From the NCBI RefSeq assembly GCF_001598255.1, contig NZ_BCYP01000037.1, positions 1 to 48,706 of the forward strand: a stretch of DNA of 48,706 nt, written 5' to 3'. The notes beneath the pieces were generated by a model. That model worked only from the letters and a program-made list of their open reading frames with translations. It did not search any database and was not told the DNA's origin. This document shows positions 7,762-16,953 of the stretch, piece by piece. Made by a program: the position numbers and the translations under genes. The stretch's first letter is position 1. The number at the start of each line of letters is the position of its first letter. The DNA comes from Mitsuaria chitosanitabida ATCC BAA-476 = NBRC 102408. GTDB lineage: Bacteria; Pseudomonadota; Gammaproteobacteria; Burkholderiales; Burkholderiaceae_C.

Positions 7762-8703
7762 ATGACGAAAGCCGACCTTTCGACCACGACCGCGCCCGAG
7801 GTCTCCACCCCGTCCGGCGCCGACGTCGCCGAAGCCATCCGTGCCGACATCGACAGCCTGGCCCCGGGCCGCGGCTTCAGCCGGCGCGCCTTCGTCGGCA
7901 CCGCGGTCGGGAGCGGCTTCGCCGCGGCCGTCATGCCGGTGACCGCGCAGACCATCACCACCGATGCCCAGGGCCTGGACGCGGGACCGGTGAGCATCAC
8001 GTCCGGCGATTTCAAGGTGCCGGCCTACGTCGCCCAACCGGCCGGCAAGAAGCATGCGCCGGTGGTCCTGGTGATCAGCGAGATCTTCGGCGTCCACGAG
8101 CACATCGCCGACGTGGCCCGGCGCTTCGCCAAGCTGGGCTACCTGGCCATCGCGCCGGATCTGTTCGCGCGGCAGGGCGACGCCAAGTCCATCAGCGACA
8201 TCGCCAAGCTGCAGGCCGAGATCATCAGCAAGACGCCCGATGCGCAGGTCATGGCCGACCTGGACGCGACCGTCGCCTGGGCGAAGGCCCATGGCGGGAA
8301 TACCGCCAAGCTGGCGATCACCGGCTTCTGCTGGGGCGGCCGCATCGTGTGGCTGTACTCGGCGCACAGCCAGGCGGTGAAGGCCGGCGTGGCCTGGTAC
8401 GGGCGCCTGCAGGGGCAGAGCAACGCGATGACGCCCCGGCATCCGATCGACGTCGTCGGGCAGCTGCACGCACCGGTGCTGGGCTTGTACGGCGGCCAGG
8501 ACGGGGGGATTCCGGTCGCCAGCGTCGCGGCGATGCAGGAGGCGCTCAAGACCGGCAGCGCGGCGGCCAGGGCCAGCGAGTTCGTGGTCTATCCGGAGGT
8601 GGGGCACGCGTTCCACGCGGACTATCGGCCCAGCTATCGGCCCGAGGCGGCGAAGGACGGCTGGGCGCGCTGCCAGGCCTGGTTCAAGCAGCACGGGGTC
8701 TGA
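7762..8703 (+). CDS. Tat-exported dienelactone hydrolase family protein
   Basis: A 313-residue alpha/beta hydrolase. An N-terminal region with twin arginines at 41-42 (SRRAF) followed by a hydrophobic Ala/Gly stretch ending near TAQ suggests Tat export to the periplasm. The dienelactone hydrolase catalytic triad is visible as Cys190 in GFCWGGR, Asp247 in GGQDGGIP and His282 in GHAFHAD. The true substrate is unknown, since most family members annotated this way are not chlorocatechol enzymes. The Shine-Dalgarno sequence AGGAG before the ATG supports the start. It is divergent from ppx with a PHO-box-like repeat between them. A REP-like palindrome follows the stop. Confidence 0.9.
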   Translation: MTKADLSTTTAPEVSTPSGADVAEAIRADIDSLAPGRGFSRRAFVGTAVGSGFAAAVMPVTAQTITTDAQGLDAGPVSITSGDFKVPAYVAQPAGKKHAPVVLVISEIFGVHEHIADVARRFAKLGYLAIAPDLFARQGDAKSISDIAKLQAEIISKTPDAQVMADLDATVAWAKAHGGNTAKLAITGFCWGGRIVWLYSAHSQAVKAGVAWYGRLQGQSNAMTPRHPIDVVGQLHAPVLGLYGGQDGGIPVASVAAMQEALKTGSAAARASEFVVYPEVGHAFHADYRPSYRPEAAKDGWARCQAWFKQHGV

Positions 8704-8714
8704 GCGGGCAACGC

Positions 8715-8754
8715 ACCCTCACCCCACCCCCTCTCCCGCCTTGCGGGCGAGGGG
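8715..8754. repeat. REP-like palindrome, diverged copy
   Basis: ACCCTCACCCC is followed by CCCTCTCCCGC, a short loop and GCGGGCGAGGGG, in which one C interrupts the standard GCGGGAGAGGG arm. It lies 12 bases after the hydrolase stop. Confidence 0.7.
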
Positions 8755-8871
8755 ACAGAGAGCGTCTTTGGGGGAGTGGTCCGTCAATCGCCCATCGGTA
8801 GCCCCCCGTGGGGCGTCCTCCCAGGGGGAGGGGGCTTGACGACTCTGAGACAATTTTGAGGTCACCCATCC

Positions 8872-8898
8872 GGCGCACCCCTTGCGGTGCGCCTTTTT
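8872..8898 (+). terminator. Intrinsic terminator abutting the ZIP start codon
   Basis: GGCGCACC (8872-8879) pairs perfectly with GGTGCGCC (8886-8893) and is followed by TTTTT (8894-8898). The T-run ends five bases before the ZIP ATG at 8904. It is either the terminator of the upstream hydrolase gene or an attenuator in the ZIP leader. A TTGACG at 8836-8841 could be a -35, but no convincing -10 follows. Confidence 0.75.
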
Positions 8899-8903
8899 CA
8901 TCC

Positions 8904-9680
8904 ATGACCCTGACCTACATCCTGCTGGTGACCTTTGCCGGCGGCCTCGCCTCCGTGTCGATCGCGGCGATGCTGACCGTCGGCCTGCTGAGCCGGATCG
9001 TCAAGCACCTGGTGAGCCTGTCCACCGGCGTCCTGCTGTCGACCGCGCTGCTGCACGTGCTGCCCGAGGCCTTCGAGAGCGGCGCCGATCCGCACCACCT
9101 GTTCCTGGCCCTGCTGGCCGGGCTGATGTTCTTCTTCCTGCTGGAGAAGGCGGAGCTCTACCGCCACACCCATCATCACGAGGGCGACGGGCATCACCAT
9201 CACCACCACTTCGACCGCGAGCAGGCGGGCCGGGGCGGGCTGTCGGTGCTGGTGGGGGATTCGATCCACAACTTCTGCGACGGCATCATCATCGCCGCCG
9301 CCTTCCTGGCCGATCACCACCTCGGATGGGTGACCGCGATGGCCATCATCGCCCACGAGATCCCCCAGGAGGTCGGCGACTACATCGTGCTGCTGAACGC
9401 CGGCTTCTCGCGCGGCAAGGCGCTGTTCTTCAACGCGGTGTCGGGCATGGCCGCGGTGGTGGGCGGCATCGTCGGCTACTTCATCGTGGGGCCGTGGCAG
9501 GACCTCTTCCCCTTCCTGCTCGTGGCCGCGTCGAGCAGCTTCGTCTACGTCTCGGTGGCCGACCTGATCCCGCAGCTGCAGCGCCGGCTGCCGTGGAAGG
9601 ACACCGTGCTCCAGCTGCTGTGGCTGGGCGTGGGCATCGGCTTCGTGCTGCTGGTCATCGGCGGCAAGCACGTGCACTGA
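8904..9680 (+). CDS. ZIP family divalent metal transporter
   Basis: A 258-residue inner-membrane protein with about eight hydrophobic segments, predicted to import zinc or other divalent metals. Characteristic features are HNFCDGIIIAAAF and HEIPQEVGDY in the central metal-binding helices and a cytoplasmic His-rich loop (HHHEGDG then a run of six histidines). The start at 8904 places the first membrane helix directly at the N-terminus, as in GufA-type ZIPs; an open frame extends to 8808. There is no Shine-Dalgarno sequence, because the bases before the ATG are the tail of a terminator hairpin. Metal specificity cannot be told from sequence. Confidence 0.9.
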   Translation: MTLTYILLVTFAGGLASVSIAAMLTVGLLSRIVKHLVSLSTGVLLSTALLHVLPEAFESGADPHHLFLALLAGLMFFFLLEKAELYRHTHHHEGDGHHHHHHFDREQAGRGGLSVLVGDSIHNFCDGIIIAAAFLADHHLGWVTAMAIIAHEIPQEVGDYIVLLNAGFSRGKALFFNAVSGMAAVVGGIVGYFIVGPWQDLFPFLLVAASSSFVYVSVADLIPQLQRRLPWKDTVLQLLWLGVGIGFVLLVIGGKHVH

Positions 9681-9700
9681 CGCGCCCGTCTCGGGCATGC

Positions 9701-9733
9701 GACGGAGGCGCCCCGCGGGGCGCCTCGTCGTTT
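9701..9733. terminator. Bidirectional terminator between the ZIP gene and uspA
   Basis: GAGGCGCCC and GGGCGCCTC (9705-9726) form a perfect stem around four bases, followed on the plus strand by GTCGTTT. It sits between convergent genes. Confidence 0.65.
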
Positions 9734-9755
9734 CCGGCGCCGGTCGCCGGTCGCC

Positions 9756-10214
9756 TCAGTGCGACGACGCGGCCTGGTCGCCGTGCACCACCAGCACCGG
9801 GAAGGCGCAGTGCGTCAGCACCTTCTGCGTCTCGCTGCCCAGCAGCAGCGCCTGCAGTCCGCGCCGGCCGTGCGTGGCCATGACCAGCAGGTCGGCCTCG
9901 ACGCGCTTGGCGTGCTCGATGATGGCCTCCCAGGCGTGCAGCGCCTCGACGCTGTGGGCCTGGATCTCAAGCCCCTGCGCGCGCGCCTTGGTCAGCACCT
10001 GCGCCAGGCGTTCCTGGGCGATGCGCTCCTGCGCGTCGAAGAACTCCTGCGGCGGGGTCGGCTGCATCTCCGACACGGCGCTGTAGGGGAAGGGCTCCTT
10101 GACGCTGATGGCGAACAGCTTCGCGTTGTGGAACTTCGCGAGCTGGATCGCCGTGTCGACCGCCTTGGCGGTGATGTCGGAGCCGTCGGTGGGAATCAGG
10201 ATGCGCTGGAACAT
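9756..10214 (-). CDS. Universal stress protein, UspA family
   Basis: A 152-residue single-domain Usp protein, probably a cytoplasmic dimer that binds ATP. It opens with the standard RILIPTDGS strand and loop. It ends with MATHGRRGLQALLLGSETQKVL, which contains the G-x2-G-x9-G-S/T nucleotide-binding pattern, and closes with PVLVVHG. A strong Shine-Dalgarno sequence, AAAGGAGG, precedes the ATG by six bases, suggesting high expression when transcribed. It is monocistronic in appearance, with a terminator downstream shared with the ZIP gene. The physiological signal is not evident from the sequence. Confidence 0.93.
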   Translation of the reverse strand: MFQRILIPTDGSDITAKAVDTAIQLAKFHNAKLFAISVKEPFPYSAVSEMQPTPPQEFFDAQERIAQERLAQVLTKARAQGLEIQAHSVEALHAWEAIIEHAKRVEADLLVMATHGRRGLQALLLGSETQKVLTHCAFPVLVVHGDQAASSH

Positions 10215-10406
10215 GGCGAGCCTCCTTTGCGGACGATGGTCGCTGGGTGGACCTGATGCCCCGGGCGATCATCGTGCCTGGGGTCAGGGCTTGCCGTCGC
10301 AGTCTGACCTCGTCATGGTGCTCCCGCCATGCGCAAAGTCAATACGGAGCCGCCGCCGGCCGGCGGCGGGGCGCCCGTCGTCCGCCTTTCGCCTCGGTCT
10401 TCGGCC

Positions 10407-11306
10407 TCAGCCCTTGGCCAGCGGATTGCGCGGGTTGGCGCTCCACTCGCTCCAGGAACCGGCGTAGAGCCGGCTGCCGGTCAGCCCGGCGTGGTGCATG
10501 GCCAGCAGGTTGTGGCAGGCGGTCACGCCCGAGCCGCACTGGTGCACCGTCTCGCCGGGCGGCTGGGCGCCCAGGATGAGCGCGAACTCCTCGCGCAGCG
10601 CGGCGGGCGACTTGAAGCGGCCGTCGGTCAGGTTGTCCTTGAAGAATCGGTGGGTCGCGCCCGGAATGTGGCCGGCCTGGGTGTCCAGCGGTTCCACCTC
10701 GCCGCGAAAGCGTTCGCCGGCGCGGGCGTCGATGAGGCGCACGCGGCCCAGGCGGGCGAGCAGGTCGGGGGCGCTGAGCGGCTCCTCGAGCGGCGCGGCG
10801 GGCTGGAAGCCGGCCTCGGGCGCGGCCGTCGCGGTGGGGATCGCGGTCGACACGGCGCCGCCGGCCTGCTGCCAGGCGGCGAAGCCCCCGTCCAGCACCG
10901 CGACCGCGTCATGTCCCAGCCAGCGCAGCATCCACCAGACGCGCGCGCCGTACATGCCGTCGGCGGCATCGTAGGCGACGACCTGGCGGCCCGGCGTCAT
11001 GCCCAGCGCCCGCAGTCGGGCGGCGAAGGCCTCGCGCTCGGGCAGCGGATGGCGGCCGCGGAAGGCGCCGAAAGCGTCCTGCTTCGCGCCGCTGAGGTCG
11101 TGGTCCAGGTGGAGATAGCGGGCGCCGGGCAGATGGCCGGCGGCGTAGGCGCGCTCGCCGGCGCCGGTGTCGGCCAGATCGAAACGGACGTCGACGATCA
11201 AGGGCGCGCTCGCCGCATCGGCGGTCGACGCCATCAGCGCCTGGAGGGCGGCCACGGAGATCAGTCCGTCATGACGCGCGGCGTGGGCCGAGGCGTTCCC
11301 GTTCAT
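10407..11306 (-). CDS. sseA: 3-mercaptopyruvate sulfurtransferase (rhodanese family)
   Basis: A 299-residue protein of two rhodanese domains. The C-terminal domain carries the active-site loop CGSGVTA with the catalytic cysteine near residue 257. This is the mercaptopyruvate sulfurtransferase type loop, rather than the CRKGVTA type of thiosulfate sulfurtransferases. The N-terminal rhodanese domain is the inactive one, with LIVDVRFDL near residue 38. The enzyme moves sulfane sulfur from 3-mercaptopyruvate to thiols or cyanide. A Shine-Dalgarno AAGGGAG precedes the ATG. It starts 13 bases after the stop of the DMT transporter gene, so the two are probably cotranscribed. Confidence 0.9.
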   Translation of the reverse strand: MNGNASAHAARHDGLISVAALQALMASTADAASAPLIVDVRFDLADTGAGERAYAAGHLPGARYLHLDHDLSGAKQDAFGAFRGRHPLPEREAFAARLRALGMTPGRQVVAYDAADGMYGARVWWMLRWLGHDAVAVLDGGFAAWQQAGGAVSTAIPTATAAPEAGFQPAAPLEEPLSAPDLLARLGRVRLIDARAGERFRGEVEPLDTQAGHIPGATHRFFKDNLTDGRFKSPAALREEFALILGAQPPGETVHQCGSGVTACHNLLAMHHAGLTGSRLYAGSWSEWSANPRNPLAKG

Positions 11307-11319
11307 CGCTGGGCTCCCT

Positions 11320-12216
11320 TCAAGATTCGCTGACCGAGTGCTGGGCGTCCTTGGGCGTGGCCTTGGCGCGGAGCAGGGTCGCGCCCAGTCCCGCGACCAC
11401 GATCAGCGCGATGCCGATCCAGGAAGCCAACCCCAGCAGGTCGCCGAAGATCACGACACCATACAGCGCCGAGAAGACGATGCCCAGGTATTGCAGCGAG
11501 GCGTTCACCAGCGGCTTGCCGGTGCCGTAGGCGCGGGTCATGAGCAGCTGCGCCGTGGTGGCCAGCACGCCGACCGCCAGCAGCAGCAGCGCGCCCTGCC
11601 AGGTGTGGGCGTGCCAGCCGCCGTGCGTCGCGACCGTGGTCAGCGCGCCGGCGAGCACGCCGCCCATCGAGAAGTAGAAGACGATGCGGTACTCGGGCTC
11701 GCCCACGCGGCCCAGCGAGGTCACCTGCAGGTAGGCCATCGCCGAGAGCATCCCCGAGGCCAGGCCCGCGATCGCGTGCCAGACCTGCTGCTCCTCCATC
11801 GCCGGCTGCAGCACCAGGCCCACGCCAAGGAAGCCCAGCAGCACGGTCACGACCAGCCGTGGATCGACCCGGGCCGCGCCCATCAGCACGGCGCCGCCGA
11901 TCAGGAACAGCGCCATCCAGACCGAGGACATGTAGTTGAGCGTCATCGCCGTGGCCAACGGCAGCTTGCTGATGGCGAAGAACCACAGCGACAGCGCGAT
12001 CACGCCCGACAGGCTGCGCCAGAAGTGCATGGCCGGGACCGAGGTCTTGAGCGACAGTCCCCGCGAGCGCGCCATCAGGAACAGGAACGTGGTTCCCACC
12101 AGGCCGCGGTACATGACGATCTCGCCGGCGCCGTAGTAGGCCGAGGCCAACTTGACGCAGACGCCCATGGTGGCGAACAGCAGTGTCGCCAACACCATCA
12201 GAAGGGGTGCAGACAT
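11320..12216 (-). CDS. EamA/DMT family transporter
   Basis: A 298-residue inner-membrane protein with about ten transmembrane segments in two EamA repeats. The first begins at residue 4 (LLMVLATLLFATMGVCVKLAS) and the second begins near HAIAGLASGMLSAMAYLQ. DMT proteins export small metabolites, but the substrate here cannot be inferred. It lies upstream of sseA in the same transcription unit. The start at 12216 puts the first helix at the N-terminus, which is normal for the family. Confidence 0.88.
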   Translation of the reverse strand: MSAPLLMVLATLLFATMGVCVKLASAYYGAGEIVMYRGLVGTTFLFLMARSRGLSLKTSVPAMHFWRSLSGVIALSLWFFAISKLPLATAMTLNYMSSVWMALFLIGGAVLMGAARVDPRLVVTVLLGFLGVGLVLQPAMEEQQVWHAIAGLASGMLSAMAYLQVTSLGRVGEPEYRIVFYFSMGGVLAGALTTVATHGGWHAHTWQGALLLLAVGVLATTAQLLMTRAYGTGKPLVNASLQYLGIVFSALYGVVIFGDLLGLASWIGIALIVVAGLGATLLRAKATPKDAQHSVSES

Positions 12217-12264
12217 GGCGCGGATTCTCGCGCCGATCCCTCGTCGCGCCTGTTGCGCGGAGCC

Positions 12265-12297
12265 GCAAAAGCGAACGCCCCGCGAGAGCGGGGCGTT
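12265..12297 (-). terminator. Terminator downstream of the Rieske oxygenase gene
   Basis: AACGCCCCGC and GCGGGGCGTT form a ten-base perfect stem (12274-12297) with a four-base loop. On the minus strand it is followed by CGCTTTTGC, so it reads as an intrinsic terminator for the gene ending at 12365. Confidence 0.7.
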
Positions 12298-12364
12298 GTG
12301 CGCACCCGGCGGGCGGAACCGCCGGAGCGAGTCGAGCGCCGATGGGCTCGGCGCGAAGCGCGCG

Positions 12365-13483
12365 TCAGCGCTTCATCAGGCCGCGGTACCACTCGTGGAA
12401 GTGCTTCATGCCGTCCTCCATCGGGGTCTGGTACGGGCCGACCTCGTTGTCGCCGCGCTCCATCAGGGCCTTGCGGCCGGCGTCCATGCGCAGGGCGATC
12501 TCGTCGTCCTCGATGCAGGTCTCCATGTAGGCCGCCTGCTGCGCCTCGACGAACTCCCGCTCGAACGCCACGATTTCCTCGGGGTAGTAGAACTCGACGA
12601 TGTTGGTCGTCTTCTGCGGGCCCTTGGGGAACAGCGTCGACACCACCAGCACGTTGGGGTACCACTCCACCATGATGTTGGGGTAGTAGGTCAGCCAGAT
12701 CGCGCCCTGGTCCGGGGTCTCGCCACCGGAGAAGCCCAGCACCTGCTCGTGCCACTTGCGATAGATCTCGGAGCCGGGCTTGGCCAGGTCCTTGTTCACG
12801 CCGACGGTCTGCACCGAGTAGTCGCGGCCGAACTCCCACGCCAGGTCGTCGCAGGTGACGAACTGCCCCAGTCCGGGGTGGAAGGGGCCGACGTGGTAGT
12901 CCTCCAGATAGACCTCGATGAAGGTCTTCCAGTTGTAGTCGCACTCGTGGACGTGGACCTTGTCGAGCTGGTAGCCGCTGAAGTCCAGCGTGCCGCGCGG
13001 GCCGAGCTTGGACAGGTCGCCCGCGATGTCGCGGCCGTTGTCCTCGAACAGCAGGCCGTTCCACTCGCGGATCTTGTAGCGGTTCAGGTGCAGGCAGGGG
13101 TCCTGCTTGAAGTGCGGCGCGCCGACGAGCTCGCCCTTCAGGTCGTAGGTCCAGCGGTGCAGCGGGCAGACGATGTTGCTCTGCGTGTTGCCGCGGCCGC
13201 GCAGCATCACCGCCTGGCGGTGGCGGCAGACGTTGGAGATCAGTTCGAGACCCTGCGCGCTGCGCACGATCGCGCGACCTTCGCCTTCCTGGGGGAGGGC
13301 GTAGTAGTCGCCGACCTCGGGCACGGCGAGCGCGTGGCCGAGGTAGCGGGGGCCGTGCTGGAAGATCAGTTCCTGTTCGCGGCGGAACAGATCCTCGTCG
13401 AAGTAGCTAGTGACTGGCAGCTGAAGGTGGCTGGGGGCCGTGCTGCGTTCAAGAGGGCTGAGAGGGATGCTCAGGTCGGACAT
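12365..13483 (-). CDS. Rieske non-heme iron oxygenase, alpha subunit type
   Basis: A 372-residue aromatic ring-hydroxylating dioxygenase-like protein. The Rieske [2Fe-2S] ligands are Cys86-x-His88 and Cys106-x2-His109 (CRHR and CPLH). The mononuclear iron site is EDYHVGPFH with His197 and His202. It resembles choline/carnitine-monooxygenase-like members as much as true aromatic oxygenases, so the substrate is open. No beta subunit, ferredoxin or reductase gene is adjacent, so electron delivery must come from elsewhere. The start at 13483 (MSDLSIPL) is chosen because upstream codons encode a non-conserved Arg/Pro-rich stretch. It is divergent from xseB. Confidence 0.9.
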   Translation of the reverse strand: MSDLSIPLSPLERSTAPSHLQLPVTSYFDEDLFRREQELIFQHGPRYLGHALAVPEVGDYYALPQEGEGRAIVRSAQGLELISNVCRHRQAVMLRGRGNTQSNIVCPLHRWTYDLKGELVGAPHFKQDPCLHLNRYKIREWNGLLFEDNGRDIAGDLSKLGPRGTLDFSGYQLDKVHVHECDYNWKTFIEVYLEDYHVGPFHPGLGQFVTCDDLAWEFGRDYSVQTVGVNKDLAKPGSEIYRKWHEQVLGFSGGETPDQGAIWLTYYPNIMVEWYPNVLVVSTLFPKGPQKTTNIVEFYYPEEIVAFEREFVEAQQAAYMETCIEDDEIALRMDAGRKALMERGDNEVGPYQTPMEDGMKHFHEWYRGLMKR

Positions 13484-13754
13484 GATCCAAGAGGGTCTCC
13501 AAGAAACCAATGTCAACCGTCGCCGGCCGCCCCCCAGATGGGCGGGCCGGCATGTAGGACGGGCCCTTTTAGGGCATGGGTGCGTGCAGGGGAACCGGTG
13601 ATTGTACCCGGTCGGTCCTTGCCGGGACCTTGCGATGCCTTCCCCGAGGAGGTAACACCGGCTGACGGTTGTGGCGCTCGGTTCACATCCCCCGACGGTC
13701 GGACGGCGGCCGGGCGAATCCCGGTGCTTACAATCGGCCTTTTCGCGTTTTGAA
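13484..13754. other. Divergent promoter region between the Rieske oxygenase gene and xseB
   Basis: 271 bases without a gene. TACAAT at 13729-13734 is a good -10 for the xseB operon and would give a leader of about 14 bases with no Shine-Dalgarno sequence. A 13-base palindrome GCCCT-TTT-AGGGC lies at 13563-13575 and could be an operator for the Rieske gene. No TPP-riboswitch core was seen. Confidence 0.4.
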
Positions 13755-14018
13755 ATGAGCAAGCCTTCCGCCAGCGCCAAGACGGCGCCCAACCAGCCCC
13801 CGGAGGGGTCGGAGCCCGCCAGTTATGAACTGGCGGTGGAGGAGTTGGAACGCCTGGTGCAAGCCATGGAGGCCGGACAGCTGCCGCTGGACCAGCTCCT
13901 GGCCAGCTACCAGCGGGGGGCGGCGTTGCTCAAGTTCTGCCGTGCGAGGCTGCAGGCCGTCGAACAACAAGTACAGGTCATCGAAGACAGCGGCGCACAG
14001 GCTTGGGGAGAAGAGTAA
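13755..14018 (+). CDS. xseB: Exodeoxyribonuclease VII small subunit
   Basis: An 87-residue subunit that assembles in several copies on XseA to form the single-strand exonuclease. It shows the family core [19 protein letters not shown] followed by [24 protein letters not shown], an amphipathic helical hairpin. xseA is not in this window, as is usual for this gene order. The start at 13755 leaves a short Ser/Ala/Lys-rich N-terminus. Its stop at 14018 touches the TTG start of ispA with no gap, in the common xseB-ispA-dxs arrangement. Confidence 0.93.
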   Translation: MSKPSASAKTAPNQPPEGSEPASYELAVEELERLVQAMEAGQLPLDQLLASYQRGAALLKFCRARLQAVEQQVQVIEDSGAQAWGEE

Positions 14019-14906
14019 TTGGATGCTGGTGTGTTCGATCGTTGGGTGAAGCAGTCCCTGGCGGACGTCGAGCGGTCCCTGGAAACCTGGGTGCCCGAAG
14101 GGGCGCCCGCGGGCCTGGGGGAAGCGATGCGATATGCGGTGCTGGGCGCCGGCAAGCGGCTGCGGCCGCTGCTGGTCCTGGCGGCCGCCGAGGCCGTGGG
14201 GGGCAACCGCGAGGCCGCGATGCGCTCCGCCTGCGCGGTGGAGCTGATCCACGCCTATTCGCTGGCCCATGACGACATGCCCTGCATGGACAACGACGTG
14301 CTGCGCCGAGGCAAGCCGACGCTGCACGTGCAGTACGGCGAGGCCCAGGCGATGCTGGCCGGTGACGCGATGCAGGCCCTGGCCTTCGACGTGCTGACCC
14401 CGGACACCGGTGTCGAGCCCACGTTGCAGGCCCAGCTGTGCAAGCTGCTGGCGCGCGCCAGCGGCTACGACGGCATGGCCGGCGGCCAGGCGATCGACCT
14501 GGCCAGCATCGGCAAGCCGCTGGACGAGTCGCAACTGCGCGACATGCACCGCCGCAAGACCGGCGTGCTGCTGCAGGCCAGCGTGCTGATGGGCGCGGCC
14601 TGCGGCACGATCTCCGACACGGCGCGCGACGCGCTGAGCCGCTACGGCGCCGCCATCGGCCTGGCCTTCCAGGTCGTCGACGACATCCTGGACGTCACGC
14701 AGGATTCGGACGTGCTGGGCAAGACCGCCGGCAAGGACCAGGACAACAACAAGCCGACCTACGTCAGCGTGCTGGGCCTGGAGCCCGCCCGCGCGTACGC
14801 GCTGCGGCTGCGCGACGAGGCCCATCAGGCGCTGGCCGACAGCGGCCTGGCCGACACCGCCTGGCTGAGCCTGCTGGCCGACAAGGTCGTCGAGCGCGAC
14901 AACTGA
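14019..14906 (+). CDS. ispA: Farnesyl diphosphate synthase (polyprenyl synthetase)
   Basis: Condenses isopentenyl diphosphate with dimethylallyl and geranyl diphosphate to make farnesyl diphosphate. The 295 residues fit the bacterial IspA length. The first aspartate-rich motif is DDMPCMDND, with GKRLRP and GGQAIDL as supporting family signatures. The second aspartate-rich motif is DDILD. The start is TTG at 14019 immediately after the xseB stop, supported by an AG-rich Shine-Dalgarno GGGGAGAAGAG within the end of xseB; no in-frame ATG lies close. Part of an operon with xseB and dxs. Confidence 0.95.
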   Translation: MDAGVFDRWVKQSLADVERSLETWVPEGAPAGLGEAMRYAVLGAGKRLRPLLVLAAAEAVGGNREAAMRSACAVELIHAYSLAHDDMPCMDNDVLRRGKPTLHVQYGEAQAMLAGDAMQALAFDVLTPDTGVEPTLQAQLCKLLARASGYDGMAGGQAIDLASIGKPLDESQLRDMHRRKTGVLLQASVLMGAACGTISDTARDALSRYGAAIGLAFQVVDDILDVTQDSDVLGKTAGKDQDNNKPTYVSVLGLEPARAYALRLRDEAHQALADSGLADTAWLSLLADKVVERDN

Positions 14907-14922
14907 AACGGGGACCCGGTTC

Positions 14923-16881
14923 ATGAGCGACAACCAACATTCGTCGGCGCCGCAGGCCCCGGCCTCCCAGGCGCTGCTCGGCACGATCGACGGCCCGGCG
15001 GACCTGCGCCGCCTGTCCCGCAGCCAACTGCCCCAACTCGCGGACGAGCTCCGCGCGCACGTGTTGAACAGCGTGTCCAAGACGGGCGGCCACCTGTCGT
15101 CCAACCTGGGCACGGTGGAGCTGACGATCGCGCTGCACTACGTCTACGACACGCCGCGCGACCGGCTGGTGTGGGACGTGGGTCACCAGACCTATCCGCA
15201 CAAGATCCTGACCGGCCGCCGCGACCAGATGGCCACGCTGCGCCAGCAGGGCGGCATCTCGGGCTTCCCGCGCCGGGACGAGAGCGAGTACGACACCTTC
15301 GGCACCGCCCACTCGAGCACCTCCATCTCCGCCGCGCACGGCATGGCGATGGCGGCGCGCCTGAAGGGCGAGTCGCGCCGCGCGGTCGCCATCATCGGCG
15401 ATGGCGCGATGACGGCCGGCATGGCCTTCGAGGCGCTGAACAACGCCGGCGTCGCGCATGGCGGCCTGCTGGGCGACGTGCTCGTCATCCTGAACGACAA
15501 CGACATGTCGATCAGCCCGCCCGTGGGCGCGCTGAACAAGTACTTCACCCGCCTGATGAGCGGCAAGTTCTACGCGGCTGCCCGCGAGGGCGCGAAGTCG
15601 GTGCTCAAGCACACGCCGCTGTACGAGTTCGCCCGCCGGTTCGAGGAGCACACCAAGGGCATGTTCGTGCCCGGGACCATCTTCGAGGAATTCGGCTTCA
15701 ACTACGTCGGTCCGATCGACGGCCATGACCTGGACGCGCTGATCCCGACGCTGGAGAACCTGCGCGACAAGAAGGGCCCGCAGTTCCTGCATGTCGTGAC
15801 GCGCAAGGGCCAGGGCTACAAGCTGGCCGAGGCCGACCCGGTGAAGTACCACGGTCCGACCCCGTTCAACCCGGCCGAAGGCATCAAGCCGTCGACCACG
15901 CCGGCCAAGAAGACCTTCACGCAGGTGTTCGGCGACTGGCTGTGCGACATGGCCGAGGCCGATCCGACCCTGGTCGCGATCACCCCCGCGATGCGCGAGG
16001 GCTCGGGCATGGTGGAGTTCCACAAGCGCTTCCCGACCCGCTACTACGACGTGGGCATCGCCGAGCAGCACGCGGTGACCTTTGCCGGCGGCATGGCCTG
16101 CGAGGGCATGCGGCCGGTGGTGGCGATCTATTCGACCTTCCTGCAGCGCGGCTACGACCAACTGGTCCACGACGTGGCGCTGCAGAACCTCCCCGTGCTC
16201 TTCGCGCTGGACCGCGCGGGCCTGGTCGGCGCCGACGGCGCGACGCACGCCGGCAACTACGACATCGCCTTCACGCGCTGCATCCCGAACATGAGCGTGC
16301 TGACCCCGGCGGACGAGAACGAGTGCCGCCAGGCGCTCTACACCGGCCATCTGCACGACGGCCCGGTGACGGTCCGCTACCCGCGCGGCGCGGGCGTGGG
16401 CGCCGAGATCCAGAAGGAGATGACCGCCATCGCCTGGGGCAAGGGCGAGATCCGCCGGACCTCGTCGCTGACGCAGGGCCGCGGCACGCCGAGGATCGCC
16501 ATCCTGGCTTTCGGCACGCTGCTCTACCCGGCACTGAAGGCGGCCGAGGCCCTGGACGCGAGCGTGGCCAACATGCGCTTCGTGAAGCCGCTGGACACGG
16601 CGCTGGTCGCCGAGCTGGCGCGCACCCACGACGTGCTGGTCACGATCGAGGACGGCTGCATCATGGGCGGTGCGGGCAGTGCCGTCATGGAGTCGCTGCA
16701 GGCGCAAGGCCTGGCCCTGCCGGTGCTGCAGCTGGGCCTGCCCGACGAGTACGTCGAGCACGGCGAACCCGGCAAGCTGATGGCGCAATGCGGCCTGGAC
16801 GCCGCGGGCATCGAGCAATCGATCCGTGAGCGCTTCCTGACGCCCGTGGCGCCGGTGCTGCGCTCGGTCGCCAACAGCTGA
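14923..16881 (+). CDS. dxs: 1-deoxy-D-xylulose-5-phosphate synthase
   Basis: First enzyme of the MEP isoprenoid pathway, joining pyruvate and glyceraldehyde 3-phosphate with thiamine diphosphate. The 652 residues fit the family. Visible features are GGHLSSNLG and [10 protein letters not shown] near the N-terminus, the thiamine-binding [16 protein letters not shown] segment, and a transketolase pyrimidine domain with [16 protein letters not shown] carrying the glutamate. A transketolase C-terminal domain ends the protein. The start lies 16 bases after ispA. Cotranscription with xseB and ispA is expected. A terminator follows at 16917. Confidence 0.97.
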   Translation: MSDNQHSSAPQAPASQALLGTIDGPADLRRLSRSQLPQLADELRAHVLNSVSKTGGHLSSNLGTVELTIALHYVYDTPRDRLVWDVGHQTYPHKILTGRRDQMATLRQQGGISGFPRRDESEYDTFGTAHSSTSISAAHGMAMAARLKGESRRAVAIIGDGAMTAGMAFEALNNAGVAHGGLLGDVLVILNDNDMSISPPVGALNKYFTRLMSGKFYAAAREGAKSVLKHTPLYEFARRFEEHTKGMFVPGTIFEEFGFNYVGPIDGHDLDALIPTLENLRDKKGPQFLHVVTRKGQGYKLAEADPVKYHGPTPFNPAEGIKPSTTPAKKTFTQVFGDWLCDMAEADPTLVAITPAMREGSGMVEFHKRFPTRYYDVGIAEQHAVTFAGGMACEGMRPVVAIYSTFLQRGYDQLVHDVALQNLPVLFALDRAGLVGADGATHAGNYDIAFTRCIPNMSVLTPADENECRQALYTGHLHDGPVTVRYPRGAGVGAEIQKEMTAIAWGKGEIRRTSSLTQGRGTPRIAILAFGTLLYPALKAAEALDASVANMRFVKPLDTALVAELARTHDVLVTIEDGCIMGGAGSAVMESLQAQGLALPVLQLGLPDEYVEHGEPGKLMAQCGLDAAGIEQSIRERFLTPVAPVLRSVANS

Positions 16882-16916
16882 CCCGGCGGCCCGATCGCGG
16901 CACGCGATCGAGCCTC

Positions 16917-16953
16917 AACGGCGCTGGCCTCGCGGTCAGCGCCGTTTTGCTTT
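16917..16953. terminator. Terminator after dxs, overlapping the end of the LysR-type gene
   Basis: AACGGCGCTG (16917-16926) pairs with CAGCGCCGTT (16937-16946), followed by TTGCTTT. The right arm covers the last codons of the convergent regulator gene, so one hairpin may serve both. Confidence 0.7.

Noticed and set aside
10215-10345. A TTGAC-N4-like site upstream of uspA that might be an FNR/ANR box
   Set aside because: Only the left half matches; the right half agrees at two of five positions.
13484-13754. A thiamine riboswitch ahead of the xseB-ispA-dxs operon
   Set aside because: The conserved CTGAGA and ACC-TGA core segments could not be found.
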